Shown one piece after another: positions 22,911-34,462 of a stretch of 64,000 nucleotides of DNA. Position 1 is the first letter of the stretch. Each line of letters opens with the position of its first letter. Made by a program: the position numbers and the translations under genes. Origin of the DNA: Pipra filicauda (Eukaryota > Chordata > Aves > Passeriformes > Pipridae); NCBI RefSeq assembly GCF_003945595.2, contig NW_024104107.1:1426001-1490000 (forward strand). Reading direction: 5' to 3'. The notes under the pieces were generated by a model. It had not been told where the DNA came from. It did no database searches and saw only the letters and a list, made by a program, of their open reading frames with translations.

Positions 22911-24071
22911 TCTCTGTCTCTGGAGTAAGCATGGAGTCCAACATGGCATAAACCTTCATTCTGCTGCTCCCAGACTGTTTATCATCCTTTGCTTCAACTT
23001 GCCTGCTCAGTCAAGTCCTCCTCTGCTAACAAGGGGTCTTTGTGGCTGTCACTTCCAAAAGGATCCGTGTTCCAAGCTCAGTTCATTCCAGCCAAGGAGC
23101 AGATCTGCAAATGGCATGACCAGATCTGCAAACACCGTGACAAAGTGCACTTCAGAGCAGGACCCTTCCCTTCAGCATCCATCTTCTCCCCCTCAGCCCC
23201 CTGACTCTCCCCATCAGCTCTGTTACAATTCTCACTCCCGCTTTCCCCTCCCTGCCGCTCCCGTTTTTCCTTCTCCGTGGCTCCGGGATCAGATTTGCTC
23301 AGATGTCAATGTGAGATTCATGGCTCACTCCCCTCCCTCTTAGCACAGGGATTCAGGACCGAAGAGCAACAGGCAAATAGATCACCTCCTAATGAAGGAA
23401 AGGTTCCTCTTTGCCACTCGGGACACATTTGCCAGCAGTTCCTTATCTGGCAGCACTGGGCACAGACACACGTCCCATCAAAGATATCACAGTAAAGGGT
23501 TACTTGAACACAAGGGGTGGCAATGATCAGTCCCTTGTACCAAAAATAATGCTAATATTACTATTACTGATAAAACAAATGTATTCACGTGGCTGGCTGG
23601 TGAGTGGGCTGAGTTCCCATGGCAACAGGCAGCAGCGAAGCTTGTGGGAGGAAGGTAAGAATTCTGTTTGAAACGGTTCCCATTCCTGCCACAAAGTTCA
23701 GACAGCGCAGAAACAGACACCAGGTTCCTTTGTCAGCTGCACAAAGTGCCCCCCATCCCCTTAGCAGCCCCCCAAAACTAAATTAGCCATTTTTGGTCTA
23801 CCTTTGAGGTCTGAAATTCATCCAAGAGGTTATAGTGGAGGGGGTCCCAGGTGCTGGACGCTTTCACTAGAGTTATCTTCATCCCCCATTCAGTCCTCCT
23901 TGCTGTTGGCACTTAGTTTCCACCTGAGGTTGGAGCAGGAGCTGACCTTGGGATGTCTGATGCTCAATTAGGATGTGGCAGAGCCAGCCCTGACCCTGCC
24001 CAGCCTGAGGAGCCCTTGGCTTTGGGCAGTCCAATCTGCACATGTCTGGATTTCAGAGCTCTCTTGGATTT
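22911..24071. other. Unique sequence, nothing recognised
   Basis: C-rich in its first 400 bp (23.15-23.35 kb), without CpG enrichment. No exon or repeat was identified. The C-rich frames here are composition artefacts. Confidence 0.5.
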
Positions 24072-24150
24072 ACAGAGAATCACAGATTCATTAAGGTTGG
24101 AAAAGACCTCCATGGTCATTTTAAATTGAACCCACTACCAAGTCTTCAAG
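24072..24150 (-). mobile_element. CR1 LINE 3' tail (old fragment)
   Basis: CAGAGAATCACAGATTCATT followed by AAGGTTGGAAAAGACCTCCA and TGGTCATTTTAAATTGAACC is the reverse complement of an older CR1 terminus ('aaggttggaaaagacctctaagatcat'). Only about 80 bp remain. Confidence 0.8.
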
Positions 24151-25299
24151 AAAAACCTGATCTGATCAAAATGTGAGGTGGGTGAATGTTGTTTGACATG
24201 TGAGTTCACAAGTCACCCAGAGGGCAATGAGAGTGCAGGGCGTGTCCCAAAATCTGTCTGCGTGCCCTTTGCCTCTCACACAGCTCCCTCCAGGTCACGG
24301 AGGAGTTGTTGGAATGTTGATTTAACTGAGTGAGAGAGAAACCCAGAGCACTGCAGTGCCCAGGACTCAGAGTTAGCTCACGCACAAACATATGGACTCA
24401 GTAAACACTGTAAGGACAGCACAAAAAGCATTTTGCTCTGGGGTTACTTTCCAGCTGGAGCTAATAGTGTTTGTCCTCAGGAGAAACTCAAAATTGCAGC
24501 CTAGAGATACACTTGCCTCTGTGCAGATCCACCCAAGCTCTGCTAAGGAACAGGGACGTTCTGGTGGTGGCAGCTCATGGGTTGGGACAAAGCCAGGTGC
24601 CTACAGCAATTTGGGTGGGAAAAAAAAATATAAAACTGTAGTTCTCTTTAATTTAATGTATCCCTCCCTCCCTGATCCACCTCCATCCCTCCTCCCCTTT
24701 GATACCATTTTCCACAAGGCTGGTTCTGCAATAATCCCTGACACTCAGAATGAGCATTCATACATGGGATTATCAAGTGATCTACATATGAATGGCAGCA
24801 CCCACCACAACCCAAAAAAACAGCTGAAGTGAAATGGTGATGTGCTCAACTCTGGCAGGAAGGAGGGTGGGAAGATTATTCTCTTGCTCTCCACGACATG
24901 TAGGGTCAGTGCCATGTGGCTGCCAGGGATGTCCAAGGTGTGTGTCCCTGGTGTGGTGAGGGGGAGGATGGTGGAAAGGAGTGTGGGGTGATGCAGAGAG
25001 GTCACAGCTCTCCTAAACCCATCAGGGAAAGGGAGATGAAGGTCTTTTTTGGAGGATGCAGCCACCCACCAATCCCCCCATGGTGTCTGCAGGAGGAAGG
25101 GTTTATTCACACACAAAGTACATGGAGATCAGTTTTCCTGCTTTGGAGTGTGACCAGATCCGTGTCTGGGTATAAAGGCCACTGGGAATGAAAACAGGTT
25201 TGACTTCATATTTGGCTTTCAGGGTTGAGACATCAAGTCCATCTCTGTCTGTGCCACATCCTTTGCTGTTTTGAAGATGTGGAAAAAGAAAAATGCTTC

Positions 25300-25360
25300 A
25301 CTTCTCTGCTGGGAAACAGAGACATAGTGACTTGTCCAGGGAAACCAAGGAAAAGGAAGA
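25300..25360 (-). mobile_element. Ancient MIR-like SINE fragment
   Basis: TGCTGGGAAACAGAGACATA, GTGACTTGTCCAGGGAAACC follows the reverse complement of the MIR core ('gaaactgaggcacagag…aagtgacttgcccaaggtcac'). No B box is attached here. Ancient MIR-like SINEs are expected to be rare and decayed in birds. Confidence 0.45.
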
Positions 25361-25564
25361 TTCACACATTTCATTAAAAGCTGGTGCCTGCAGCTACTTC
25401 TACTCGGTGCACCCTAAATCCTACTGAAAAATCACCACTTCCAGAGAGAGCTTCTCTCAGAAGAGGTCAGATTAATCAGAACCTCACAGTACTTATCTCT
25501 CCCTTTACCATGAACTAGAGCTACACATGCCTGGCTCTGACAGGTAAATAAACTCAATTAATCC

Positions 25565-25640
25565 CAGCCAGGAAAACTGTGATTGGATCCAGACTTGAAC
25601 CTCTGCCCACCAAACACAGCCTGACTGCTCTATGTCACCC
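25565..25640 (-). mobile_element. Possible MIR-like SINE head fragment
   Basis: GATTGGATCCAGACTTGAAC then CTCTGCCC and CTGACTGCTCTATGTCAC fits the tRNA-related head of a MIR-type element on the minus strand: a decayed B box and a 'tgctctatcc' block. It lies about 200 bp beyond the core fragment at 25300, so the two may be one element split by an insertion or two separate fragments. Confidence 0.35.
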
Positions 25641-25880
25641 TGCAGGTACTTTAAATCACCAGTGCAGGAATGTTCCTGGGAATAGCAACATAAGTCCTTG
25701 CAGTGTTTTGATGTCAGGATGGCTCCTGAAATAGTTTAGTCCATGGCATGGCAGCTTGGATGGTCCTGTGCAATTCCCAGGATGATTTAGGATAAGCACT
25801 GGCCATGGATATGGCCAACAGGGAATTGGTGTGCAGATACCTCAGGCAGCAGCTTCGCCAACAGTCCAAAGAAATGGGCT

Positions 25881-25909
25881 TTGTTTGTTTGTTTGTTTGT
25901 TTGTTTTTT
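25881..25909. repeat. (GTTT)n microsatellite
   Basis: About six to seven TTTG units followed by a short poly-T run. Confidence 0.95.
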
Positions 25910-26493
25910 AACTGATTTTTATGGATGAAAACTCTGGAGAAATCTGAATTAAATATGGCAAAAATATTGAAGAAACAATTTTTATTGAGCCTGAAGAGTT
26001 CAGAGTCTGAGGGAACAGGCAACAAGAAGATGGTGAGGGCAAGAAGAGAGACAGTGACTGGGCTGGTGGGTCAGATGTTGCCCTAGAAAACCTGCAGCCT
26101 AAATCCTGAGTCTTCTGAAGATGCAACTTTTATCTGAAACAAGAGATGTTAAGATTCACACAAAGGAAACCACCTTTCTTCCCTGTGGTGAGAAAGAAAT
26201 GTGTGGAGGAGAGGAAAAGGGCAGATGGTTCCCAGGCTCCTGCTGCTGCCAACATGTCCCTATGAACCCCAGGCAAGGTGACATCAGTCCCTTGCTCTCA
26301 AATTGGCCTCATGAGAGCCACGTTAGCACCTCCCTCCAGCCCACTCCTGGCAGGGGTCAGTGGGACATCTGTGAGCACATGGAGGCTCTCAGGAGATCTC
26401 TTGCTCCACAAACAATCCAATGACTTCAGAACCAGCCTCTGGTTACAGCAGAACTACAGAAAGTTGGGAAAAGGGTCTTTGATTTGAAAAAGA

Positions 26494-27062
26494 CTCTTTT
26501 TTTCTCCTTTCCTTTCCTTTCCTTGCCTTGCCTTGCCTTGCCTTGCCTTGCCCGCCCTTCCCTTTCCCTTCCTGTTCCCTTCCCTTTCCCTTCCCTTTCC
26601 CTTTCTGTTCCCTTCCCTTTCCCTTCCCTTGCCTTTGTCTTCCCAAACCTTCCCTTTCTTTTCCCTTCCCTTTCCCCTTCCTCATCCTTCCCCTTCCCCT
26701 TCCCTTGCCTTTGCCTTCCATTCCCTTCCCAAACCTTCCCTTCCCAAACCTTCCCTTTCCTTCACAAACCTTCTCCTTCCCCTTCCCCTTCCCCACCGTT
26801 CCCTTTCCCTTCCTGTTCCCTTCCCCTTCCCTTGCCCTTCCCTTACCTTTGTCTTCCCAAACCTTCCCACACTTTCCATTCCCAAACCTTCCCTTTCCTT
26901 CCCCTTCCCTTTCCCCTTCCCCTTCCCCTTCCCTTTCCCCTTCCCCTTCCCCTTCCCCTTCCCCTTCCCCTTCCCCTTCCCCTTTCCCTTCCCTCCCCTT
27001 CCCCTTTCCCTTGCCTTTGCCTTCCCAAACCTTCCTTTCCCAAACCTTCCCTTCCCTTGCCT
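26494..27062. repeat. Long polypyrimidine/polypurine tract (CCCTT/CCTTT)n
   Basis: 569 bp in which the plus strand is almost entirely C and T. It opens with T-rich CCTTT units, then (CCTTG)n at about 26521-26551, then long runs of CCCTTCC, CCTTTCC and (TTCCCC)n, the purest at about 26897-26990. About eight CCCAAACCTT interruptions are scattered irregularly through it. The four very long frames crossing it (up to 222 codons, products of Pro/Phe/Ser/Leu or, on the other strand, Gly/Lys/Arg/Glu) are composition artefacts. Tracts of this kind can adopt triplex (H-DNA) structure and are often misassembled. Confidence 0.97.
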
Positions 27063-28099
27063 AAAAAAGTGGCTGGGGCTTAAATTGTGTCTGACCATGA
27101 TGCCTCTGACTTGTGAGATTCTGATGAAAGAGAAATGTGGTGGTTTCTGTTTGATTTTAGGGAGGGAATCCAGGAAGGGAATGGCCAAGAAGGTGACCTG
27201 AAGCTGTCTGGCAGCAGGGGGAACTGGAGGCAGCAGCACAAACATGGGGTGTCAGCAGACAGGGACAGAAGTGAGCAACCCTGCAGCCTCAGGATATCCA
27301 AGTTCCCACTTGGCTCCTAAAATTCTTTGAGGGGGATTAAAGGCGGCATTAATATGTATTAGCAGTGATCTCCTGACTCTGATATTTCTGGAAAATTTGG
27401 CTTGCTGGAGAGAAAAACCTGTCTCTCAGGGTTTGTCTCCTTAGAGGGATCGTTGCCCTATCTTAAAAAATCACGTCAGGGTGAGAGGGAAGGGAGGAAG
27501 TGACCACTATGGAAAGAAACTGGAGGGCTGGTTGGGAGCAAGGGGTCCATCCTTTCATCAGGGATCCTCAGCCCAGCCACTGAGCTGGTTTTTTACCTCC
27601 TTGGCAGGGTAAGAGGGGTTAGAGTGGTCCAAGCCAGACAAAAAAGGAGTGGAGAACAGCTAAAGGTGTATGTGATGGGGCTTTTCTGGAGGCAGGGAGC
27701 CAAATTAATTCTTTAATTTAGTTACTGTCTTCTGGCTCCCTCTGCCAGCGTTGGTCCAGCCTCAGTCTGCACACAAGTCAGGCTCAGAGAGAGCAGTGCC
27801 AGCATTATTTTGGCTCCTAAGTGCTCAGGAATCTCCCTCACATCCATTTTGGGGACAAGGGGTAAATCCAGAGGTCTCCCACTTGTTCCAGCCACTACTT
27901 CTGCTTTTTGCATGAGTGAATCACAGGACACCAGCAGCTGTGGATGTGCCCAGTCCAGGGGGTGACTAATCAGCAATCCTGGATCACCAGGGACCCTGGA
28001 GGGGCCAGGAATTCACACACAAGAAAATCCTCTTGCCCTTTGTGCAGCTGCTGATACACACCAAGCTGAGGACACTGGGATGCATGACTTGCATGGAGA
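27063..28099. other. Unique sequence, nothing recognised
   Basis: Follows directly from the pyrimidine tract. No repeat or exon was identified; frames are short and overlapping. Confidence 0.5.
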
Positions 28100-28290
28100 A
28101 TCATGGAATCACAGGGTGGTTTGGGTTGGAAGGGACTTTAAAACCATCTCGTCCCAACTCCCTGCCGTGGGCAGGGACACATTTCGCTACCCCAGGTTGC
28201 TCCAAGCCCTGTCCAACCTGGCCTTGGACACCTCCAGGAATGGAGCAGCCAAAGCTTCTCTGGGCAACCCGTACCAGAAGACAGAGGGTC
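28100..28290 (-). mobile_element. CR1 LINE 3' end
   Basis: Reverse-complement CR1 with tail units GAATCATGGAATCACAGG, then TTGGGTTGGAAGGGACTTTA, CCATCTCGTCCCAACTCCC, GTGGGCAGGGACACATTTCG, GCTCCAAGCCCTGTCCAACC and AAAGCTTCTCTGGGCAACCC. About 190 bp. Confidence 0.93.
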
Positions 28291-28473
28291 TTGCTGAACG
28301 TCTCCAAAAAGCCCTCTAAGACATTAAGAGGGTATTTCTGAGCCATGGACTGAAGGAAGGTGGTCAGCAGATCGACCTTTCTGGGTCTTCCCAAGCAAAG
28401 CAGCAGATTGAAGGAAATCTGCAGCTCTGAGGGTGGTTGGGAGGAGGAGGCAGCTGGGAGAGACTCACCTTCA

Positions 28474-28800
28474 CAGAATCCCAGAATCCCAGAATCCCAG
28501 AATGGGTAGGGTTGGAAGGGACCACAGAGTGTCACTGGTCCCACTTCTCTGCTCAAGCAGGGTCATCCCAGAGCACATGACACAGGATTGTGTCCAGGTG
28601 ACTCTGGAATATCTCCACTGGGAGAGACTCCCCACCCTCTCTGGGCAGCTTGTTCAGTGCTCCATGGCTGCACAGGGAAGAAGTTCTTCCTCATGTTCTG
28701 GTGGAACTTCCTGGGCATCATTTTCCATCCATTGCCTCTTGTCTTGTTGCTTGGAATCTGGCTCTTCTGCAGAGGAGGCCACATTCCCTGTTTCTCACTC
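28474..28800 (-). mobile_element. CR1 LINE 3' end, different subtype
   Basis: It begins with a tail of repeated AGAATCCC units (28476-28499), then GGGTAGGGTTGGAAGGGACC, TCCCACTTCTCTGCTCAAGC, AGGGTCATCCCAGAGCACAT, TGGAATATCTCCACTGGGAG, CTCTGGGCAGCTTGTTCAGT, GAAGAAGTTCTTCCTCATGT and CCATTGCCTCTTGTCTTGTT. This is the CR1 subtype with the 'cagagcacatgacacagga' block, distinct from the neighbour at 28100. The outer limit near 28800 is approximate. Confidence 0.92.
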
Positions 28801-29861
28801 CAAATATTTCTTTCTTTCTCTCTTCCTTCCTCATTTTGGCTACAATCCCCAAGAGCCAGCCCAGCAGGGACACTTGGGCTGTGTCTTGTACATCCAAACA
28901 AAAAGCAGAGAGGAAGTTTTATCAGCATGGAGTTGTGCATCTGCTCACCTTCCCCTGGGGAACTTTCTGGATTTCCTTGGATTCAGTTAAGACCAGAATC
29001 CATCCCAGAGTATTTGCCCTGCTCCCCCATCCTGAATTTCTCTAATTAAGTTGTCTTCAGTGATGGAATCATCATTTTGAGGAGGCACAACGTGTATTAC
29101 TTACTTTGATAAGGTTCAAATATGATTTTTGCGTCTCTTCATTATACTTTCTTTAAAGTGTGCTGTGAAAATGTGTCACTCCTTCTGATTATACTAAGGA
29201 AAAAAAAAACTACAGAAGTGACACAAATTACTAATTACTTTATTATGCAGTAATTAAAAAAAAAAAGGAAAAGAAAAGAATTAAAAGCCAGAAGTTGCTT
29301 CAGCAAATTCTATTTTTAAAGAAATAATTATTGGGTTTCAAATGCACTAAATTAAGTAATTCTCTGCCAGATTTCTTCCCCACTTTTAATCTCCATTCTT
29401 GGCTGTGTGGCTGGTTTTGCAGTCAATGCTCTGGTGGGGTGATGTGCTCAGCCCCACATTATTATGAATTTTTAGCAGTGTGGGAGCACTCCCTGCCAAA
29501 CACAGAGCCTGGATGGCTGTGAGAGGTGCTGCACAAGCACAGAGGGAACTGGGAGGCCAAAAGAGCTTCTGGGCTGAAAGACAAAACAGCCAAGGCGCAT
29601 AAAATGTGCAGGTTTGCAAGTCTGACACGTGGTCAGGGGACAGCAGAGGGGCCTGGGGACAGGTCACGGTGCAGAGTTTGTGGCTGGGATGTGTTTCTGG
29701 GTTCACATGAAAGCAGGCAGGAGGTGCCCTGATGTCCCATGGGAATTAGCTGCTTTGGACCTGGGGGCTGTGGATCTCTGAGCTTCCAGGATTTCCCTGG
29801 GAAGGGTCTTTTCCTTTAGCTTCACCACCAAGGTGTCATTTCCCACCCCCCCATGGGGATG
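28801..29861. other. Unique sequence, no gene recognised
   Basis: 29040-29340 is strongly AT-rich, with poly-A runs (29199, 29258) and TAATTACTTTATTATGCAG-type strings. It could be regulatory, but I see no decisive feature. The rest is unremarkable. Confidence 0.45.
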
Positions 29862-30058
29862 TGGAAGTTCTTTACAGAGAGAGTGTGATCAGACATTGGA
29901 ATGGGCTGCCCGGGGAGGTGGTGGAGTCACCATCCCTGGACAGACTGAATGTGGCATCAGTGCCATGGTCTGGGTGACAAGATGGTGTTGGGTCAAAGGT
30001 TGGACTTGATGACCTCAGAGGTCTTTTCCAACCTGGTTGATCCTCTGATTCTGTGGGA
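29862..30058 (+). mobile_element. CR1 LINE 3' tail ('tggcatcagtgccatgg' subtype)
   Basis: Blocks GGAAGTTCTTTACAGAGAGA, ATTGGAATGGGCTGCCCGGG, GGTGGTGGAGTCACCATCCC, GTGGCATCAGTGCCATGGTC, GGTTGGACTTGATGACCTCA and TTTTCCAACCTGGTTGATCC mark this CR1 subtype. The copy at 34463 is the same subtype. Confidence 0.94.
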
Positions 30059-31887
30059 AAGCAAAATAGGATGTTCTCACCCACCCTAATGGAGATACTC
30101 AGGGATCAGAGAAGCCAGAAGGGATGACAGGGGTGTTGGAACAACTGAATTGTGCCCATGAAGGAGCTCCTAGGCCACCCCCAGGACTCTGGAGAGCTCT
30201 AGGTCATGGTGAGTAGCCCAGGAGACATCGAAATTATGTGTCCCAAGCACGGTGGTGAGTCCTGTGCTGGGATAAGGTTTAGGGATGGAGGAAGGTCGGA
30301 GGAAATGGCAGGCACAGACTGTGGGTCCTGATAAAGCTGTGCTGGGGAAAAGGGAGAGTTTAAAAATCAATAGGAGAGATCCTGGTTAGTGACAAGGGTG
30401 AGAGGAGGTAGGAGTGTGAAGTCTGCTTGGAGATGCCATTCCCTGAGTCAGGTCCTTCTAGGATATTGCAGGGAATATAACCCTGAGACAGGATCCCGGA
30501 GGAGTCTGAACTGGGGTGAAAGACAGCCAAGTTTCTTCTTGATAGGGGCTCAAGTTGAGAGGGGACAACACATTATCTGCCTGAAGACACTGGCAGTGAC
30601 TTCAGGCAACACAAAGGACTGGGAAATCTCCGATTCCCGAGGATCTGCTCAGCACTTCAAATAGTCCTTTCCCTCGAATCCCAGGCTGCAGGGAACTGTT
30701 CCTGTCACCCTGCATCACAGGAATGCCTGCTGACAGTTTAACAGCCTGCCTCTTTGCAATGTTTAGGCACACTCTGTGCCAGGAGAACTATTGCCCAACT
30801 TTGTGCCAAGTTCCCCACGTCCTGTTTCTCTTATGTTTTCCTGTCATACAGATTTCGGTGAGCCTGAGTACCCCAAACTCTCCCAGGACCTCCCCTCTCC
30901 CTCTTCCCTGTAATTAAACAAGAACTGTTGACAGATGCTGTCGAAGGCGGTTCCAGCTCTCCAGAAATTTTCAGCAAATAATAAGAGAAGGTCTGAAATA
31001 AGAAATCAGAAGAATTCAACAGACAAGAGGCAAATTCTCAGCAGTCCTAGAGGACCTTAGTTCAGGGAACCACCACTGACACTGCACAAGAGAAAGGAAA
31101 AGCAATATTAAAAAATAAATGTTAAAAAATATTAATAAATAAAATAAACCCTAATTTGTGTGTGTGTGTGTGTGTGTGGTGAGACACCAGGACAGAGAAG
31201 GGGAGGGTTTCACACAGCTTTTTATTTTTCTTTTTTTACCTTCGGAGCATTCCAAAGGGGGTCTTAGCTGGAGAATCCACTCTGTCCCAAGGGATCCCAT
31301 TACAAGAGGGTGCACCCAACATTTGCCAGGGCAAAGTCACCAGGGAGACAAATGGGGCTGCCTGAGGTGTGGAAAACAATAATGTTTGAAGTGAACTTTC
31401 TGACATCATTTTCCTTGCCAGGAGTTTGTAACACCGTGGAGTCAGAGAGGATTTTGTGGTGGACATTTCTTTAAGCAAGGAATTTGACAGATATTCCTGC
31501 TCTGCTGAACTTGCTTTGCTGACTGTCCTTTAAACAATGGCATTGTGATTAAAAATGTCACATAACTGAAAACATCATAATTGCTAAAAACATTCTCATT
31601 AACAAAAAAAGTTCTCCTTTCAAATTCCCCTATTCAAGCAGCTCTATAAGCTTTTAATCCTTCAAGCACCAGTAAATGACATCTTTGCTAAGAAGGGTTA
31701 GTTTACATCAGCAAAGAGATTGGAGAGGGAATCTGGGTTCACTGCACATGGAGGGGGAAGTGTTTGATGTCTCAGCTTCCAAAAGAAACTCCTCTTGGCT
31801 TACTCAAACTCACAAGTAGAAGCTGAGGGGTTCAAAAGCTCCAAGCCAAGATTCTGGGATGGTGCTCAGAGAGGAAGTGACATTATC
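30059..31887. other. Unique sequence, no gene recognised
   Basis: No exon recognised. It contains the TG microsatellite at 31157 and an AT-rich lead-in to it (31105-31150). A string CCCTGAGACAGGATCC near 30481 recurs near 36273, described under findings. Confidence 0.5.
31157..31178. repeat. (TG)11 microsatellite
   Basis: Eleven uninterrupted TG units on the plus strand. Alternating purine-pyrimidine DNA of this length can adopt Z-form. Confidence 0.97.
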
Positions 31888-31960
31888 AGAGAACCGTGGA
31901 ATCTCCGGAGTTGGAAGGGACCAACAAGGATCATCAAAGCCCAACTTCCTGACCTTTCTC
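31888..31960 (-). mobile_element. CR1 LINE 3' tail (short)
   Basis: AGAGAACCGTGGAATCTCCG, GAGTTGGAAGGGACCAACAA, GGATCATCAAAGCCCAACTT is the reverse complement of the CR1 terminus ('ggagttggaagggacccacaaggatcatcgagtccaact'). About 70 bp are kept. Confidence 0.85.
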
Positions 31961-34462
31961 AGGAAGATGAGACTTTTCACTTGGGATGCACAGAGAGGTC
32001 ACACCCCTGGACTCAGAGCTGAGTAGGTCTGGGGGAGACATGAAAAATGATGGGCTTTGTGTTGGGGAGTGTTTTCCAAGGAGATCCAGTGAAAAACCCA
32101 ACCCAAATTAATCTAAATTCAGCTTAAATTCTCCCAAATCAAGCTCCACTTGATCCCCAAGTTAAGATTGGCCTAAGTGTTGTCCTGTGTAGACTTTCAA
32201 CAGATAGGCTTTGATCTTTACTCCAAATCGAAAAGGCAACACAACAGCCTTCCCAGGATCCAGTGGCACATCTGGGATAGACAAACCATTCCCACGGTAC
32301 CAAAACCCCCCTATGTAGGTGTGGAATCAGCAGAGTAATCCAAGGCTCATCAGTGTGGTGGTATGGGGGGTGTCCCCAGTGCTGAGCCCAGGAAATAAGA
32401 AAAAATTAAATTAATGGAGGAAAGCAGCTCTTTTGTTGACTCTGGAAATGGCAAGAAATGGATTTATTTTACATAAAAGCTGGAAAAAAAACCATAAATA
32501 AGAAGGTAAGTTGGTTGCTTTTGACCCAGAATAATTACTTAAAAGGGAAATAAATATATAAAATATGAACAAGTCTTGTTTGTGACTCACTGACCTGAAA
32601 CTAAGCAGTTTTGTTTGCATTTTGGGTTTTAAAACAAAACATTTGAGTCAACATTTTAAAAATAATTTTCTTCCCTATTCGTGTTTTCAGTTCTGGTCCT
32701 TGTCCTTTTAGAAAATTGGGTCGTTTCTTTGAATTAAAATACTTCTTTGAAACACCCGAAACATTCTACTAGAAATTGTCCAAGCACAAGTTTTTTTTTT
32801 TTATTTTCCTGTAATTTCCCTTTCATCTCCTCTTTCTAAATTCCTCACTAGATTCGACGTGAATTTAGACTCATTTGCAAACTGGTTTGTTTTGTTTTGT
32901 TTTTAAAGGTATTTACTCCTCTCTGTTTATACATGCATGTGAGTGTGGATAAATATCTAGGGATGGATTGTGATTAAATCCTCAGCTGTGCAGAAAGGGA
33001 GACTGAGACACAAGGAATTGCCTGATCAGGAGTGGGGAGAGAAGGCTCATGAAAACTTCTTTCTTTGCAGCTACAAGGACATCCAAGCTGAGCAAGGAGA
33101 AGGCATTTCAGACATCCTGTTGCCAGTTGCTGCCAGACTTTGGCTCCCCGGAGAGCATCTCAAATAACAAGTGTCTGAACGTGTCTCTCCGTGCCTCCGG
33201 AATCACCAAATCCTGCTTGTCCCGGGTGGCACAAGGGAATGGCCGTTTCTCTTCTGACTCAGCCAAGCCCACGTGAAGCTACACAATTCCCACTCCACCA
33301 GCTGCTGGAAATCAAACAATCCATTAGGGCTTCTCTGACTGGATCTGACATTTCCCAGGTGCAGATTTAACACTCCCTTGGGGGCCGTGAAAAGCAGCTC
33401 ATCGTTTGCTCATCGTTTGCTCGTCGTTTGCACGTCGCTTCCCATCACTGCTCCCAGGAATGAGGAGCCCCAGCACCTGCCATCCCGGTGCTCAGCGCCC
33501 TCCAGGGTGGTTTTCCAAGGTGTTTGACTTGTCCTGGAAGGGATGAATGGGGGAATGATGGCGTATCACTCATGGCATGAAGTGTTCAGGGATAATATTA
33601 GCTCAGGGTATTCCCGCCTTCTTCTGATTATTACCTTAGGTTGTGGATTGACGGTGTCTTTGGAGATGGAAGCAGCCTTAGGTATCCCTTCCCCTTGCTG
33701 GACCTCCTTGTCTCACAACTCACCAACATGGCAACAGGGCCATCTTTTGCTCCAGCCCATCCCTGGATAATGCTGAGCATCACCACGATGGTTGTGCTCT
33801 GGAATATTTTCCATTCTTGGTACCTACACACACACTGATCCATGGAAGCTTCACCAATACAAATCCATCCAAAAGTTGTCCTTGTGCTGTTAGACAGTGG
33901 TACCAATCCCAGGCCCTCACACAATCCCTCAGGCAGGTTGGGAAGCCTGCAGATCCCACGCTCTGCTATGTAGGTGAGAGGCGTGGGTAGGAGGAAATTG
34001 CTGGATGAGCCACTGCTTCCATAAATGAAGGAGCAGGTGCAGAGGCAACAGGAGTTTTAGGATAAGAACAGCCAGAGCAGATCCAGTAGAAGATCATTCC
34101 AAGATCATTCCTGCTGCCAAGACTGGCCAGCAGCAAGTACCAAGATATTTCTTAAAAAACATGAATGTGGAGTGATTCTCTTCAAAACACTTTTTCCGCC
34201 CCTGGTGAGCTCCATTGTGGATGTTTTGAGAAAGAACTTTTATCTTAAACAGCCCTGGATGGGTTTTTCTGCCTACAGATTTTCCCAGTCATTTAACTAC
34301 ACCACCTTTGCTGGAAGCACTGACATGGATTCAGGAGATGTGTGACCTTGGACGTGCCATGTTGTAGGACAGTCTCAGACAGTGTGTTCTGGGCTCCATC
34401 CAGCTTTTGAAACATCAGGTTACCTGGGACACCTGCAAAGGTAATTCCAGCCCTCATCTCAA
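31961..34462. other. Unique sequence, no gene recognised
   Basis: AT-rich from 32380 to 32950, with TTTTG and poly-T runs (32790, 32888). A weak MIR-like core (minus) is possible at 32980-33040 (GGGAGACTGAGACACAAGGA). The stretch 33150-33500 keeps more CpG than usual and contains an 11-bp minisatellite, listed separately. An AGATCATTCCA pair occurs at 34091. No exon recognised. Confidence 0.45.
33397..33440. repeat. 11-bp CpG-containing minisatellite, 4 units
   Basis: Units GCTCATCGTTT, GCTCATCGTTT, GCTCGTCGTTT and GCACGTCGCTT lie end to end. The first two are identical and the divergence grows downstream. Each unit has at least one CpG. Confidence 0.93.

Larger units (their letters stand above)
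24151..26493. other. Unique sequence with old SINE traces
   Basis: No gene recognised. It contains two MIR-like fragments (25300 and 25565) and a GTTT microsatellite (25881), listed separately. Confidence 0.5.

Noticed and set aside
23970..24010. MIR-like head (GTGGCAGAGCCAGCCCTGACC)
   Set aside because: Only one short block matches and no neighbouring core or B box follows.
26484..27245. Overlapping open frames of 178-222 codons on both strands
   Set aside because: They arise from the CCCTT/CCTTT tract, which lacks stop codons in several frames. The products are low-complexity Pro/Phe/Ser or Gly/Lys/Arg.
29100..29130. tRNA B box (GGTTCAAAT)
   Set aside because: No A box at the right distance and no cloverleaf can be drawn.
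33397..33440. CRISPR-like array
   Set aside because: Units are contiguous 11-mers without spacers, in an animal genome.
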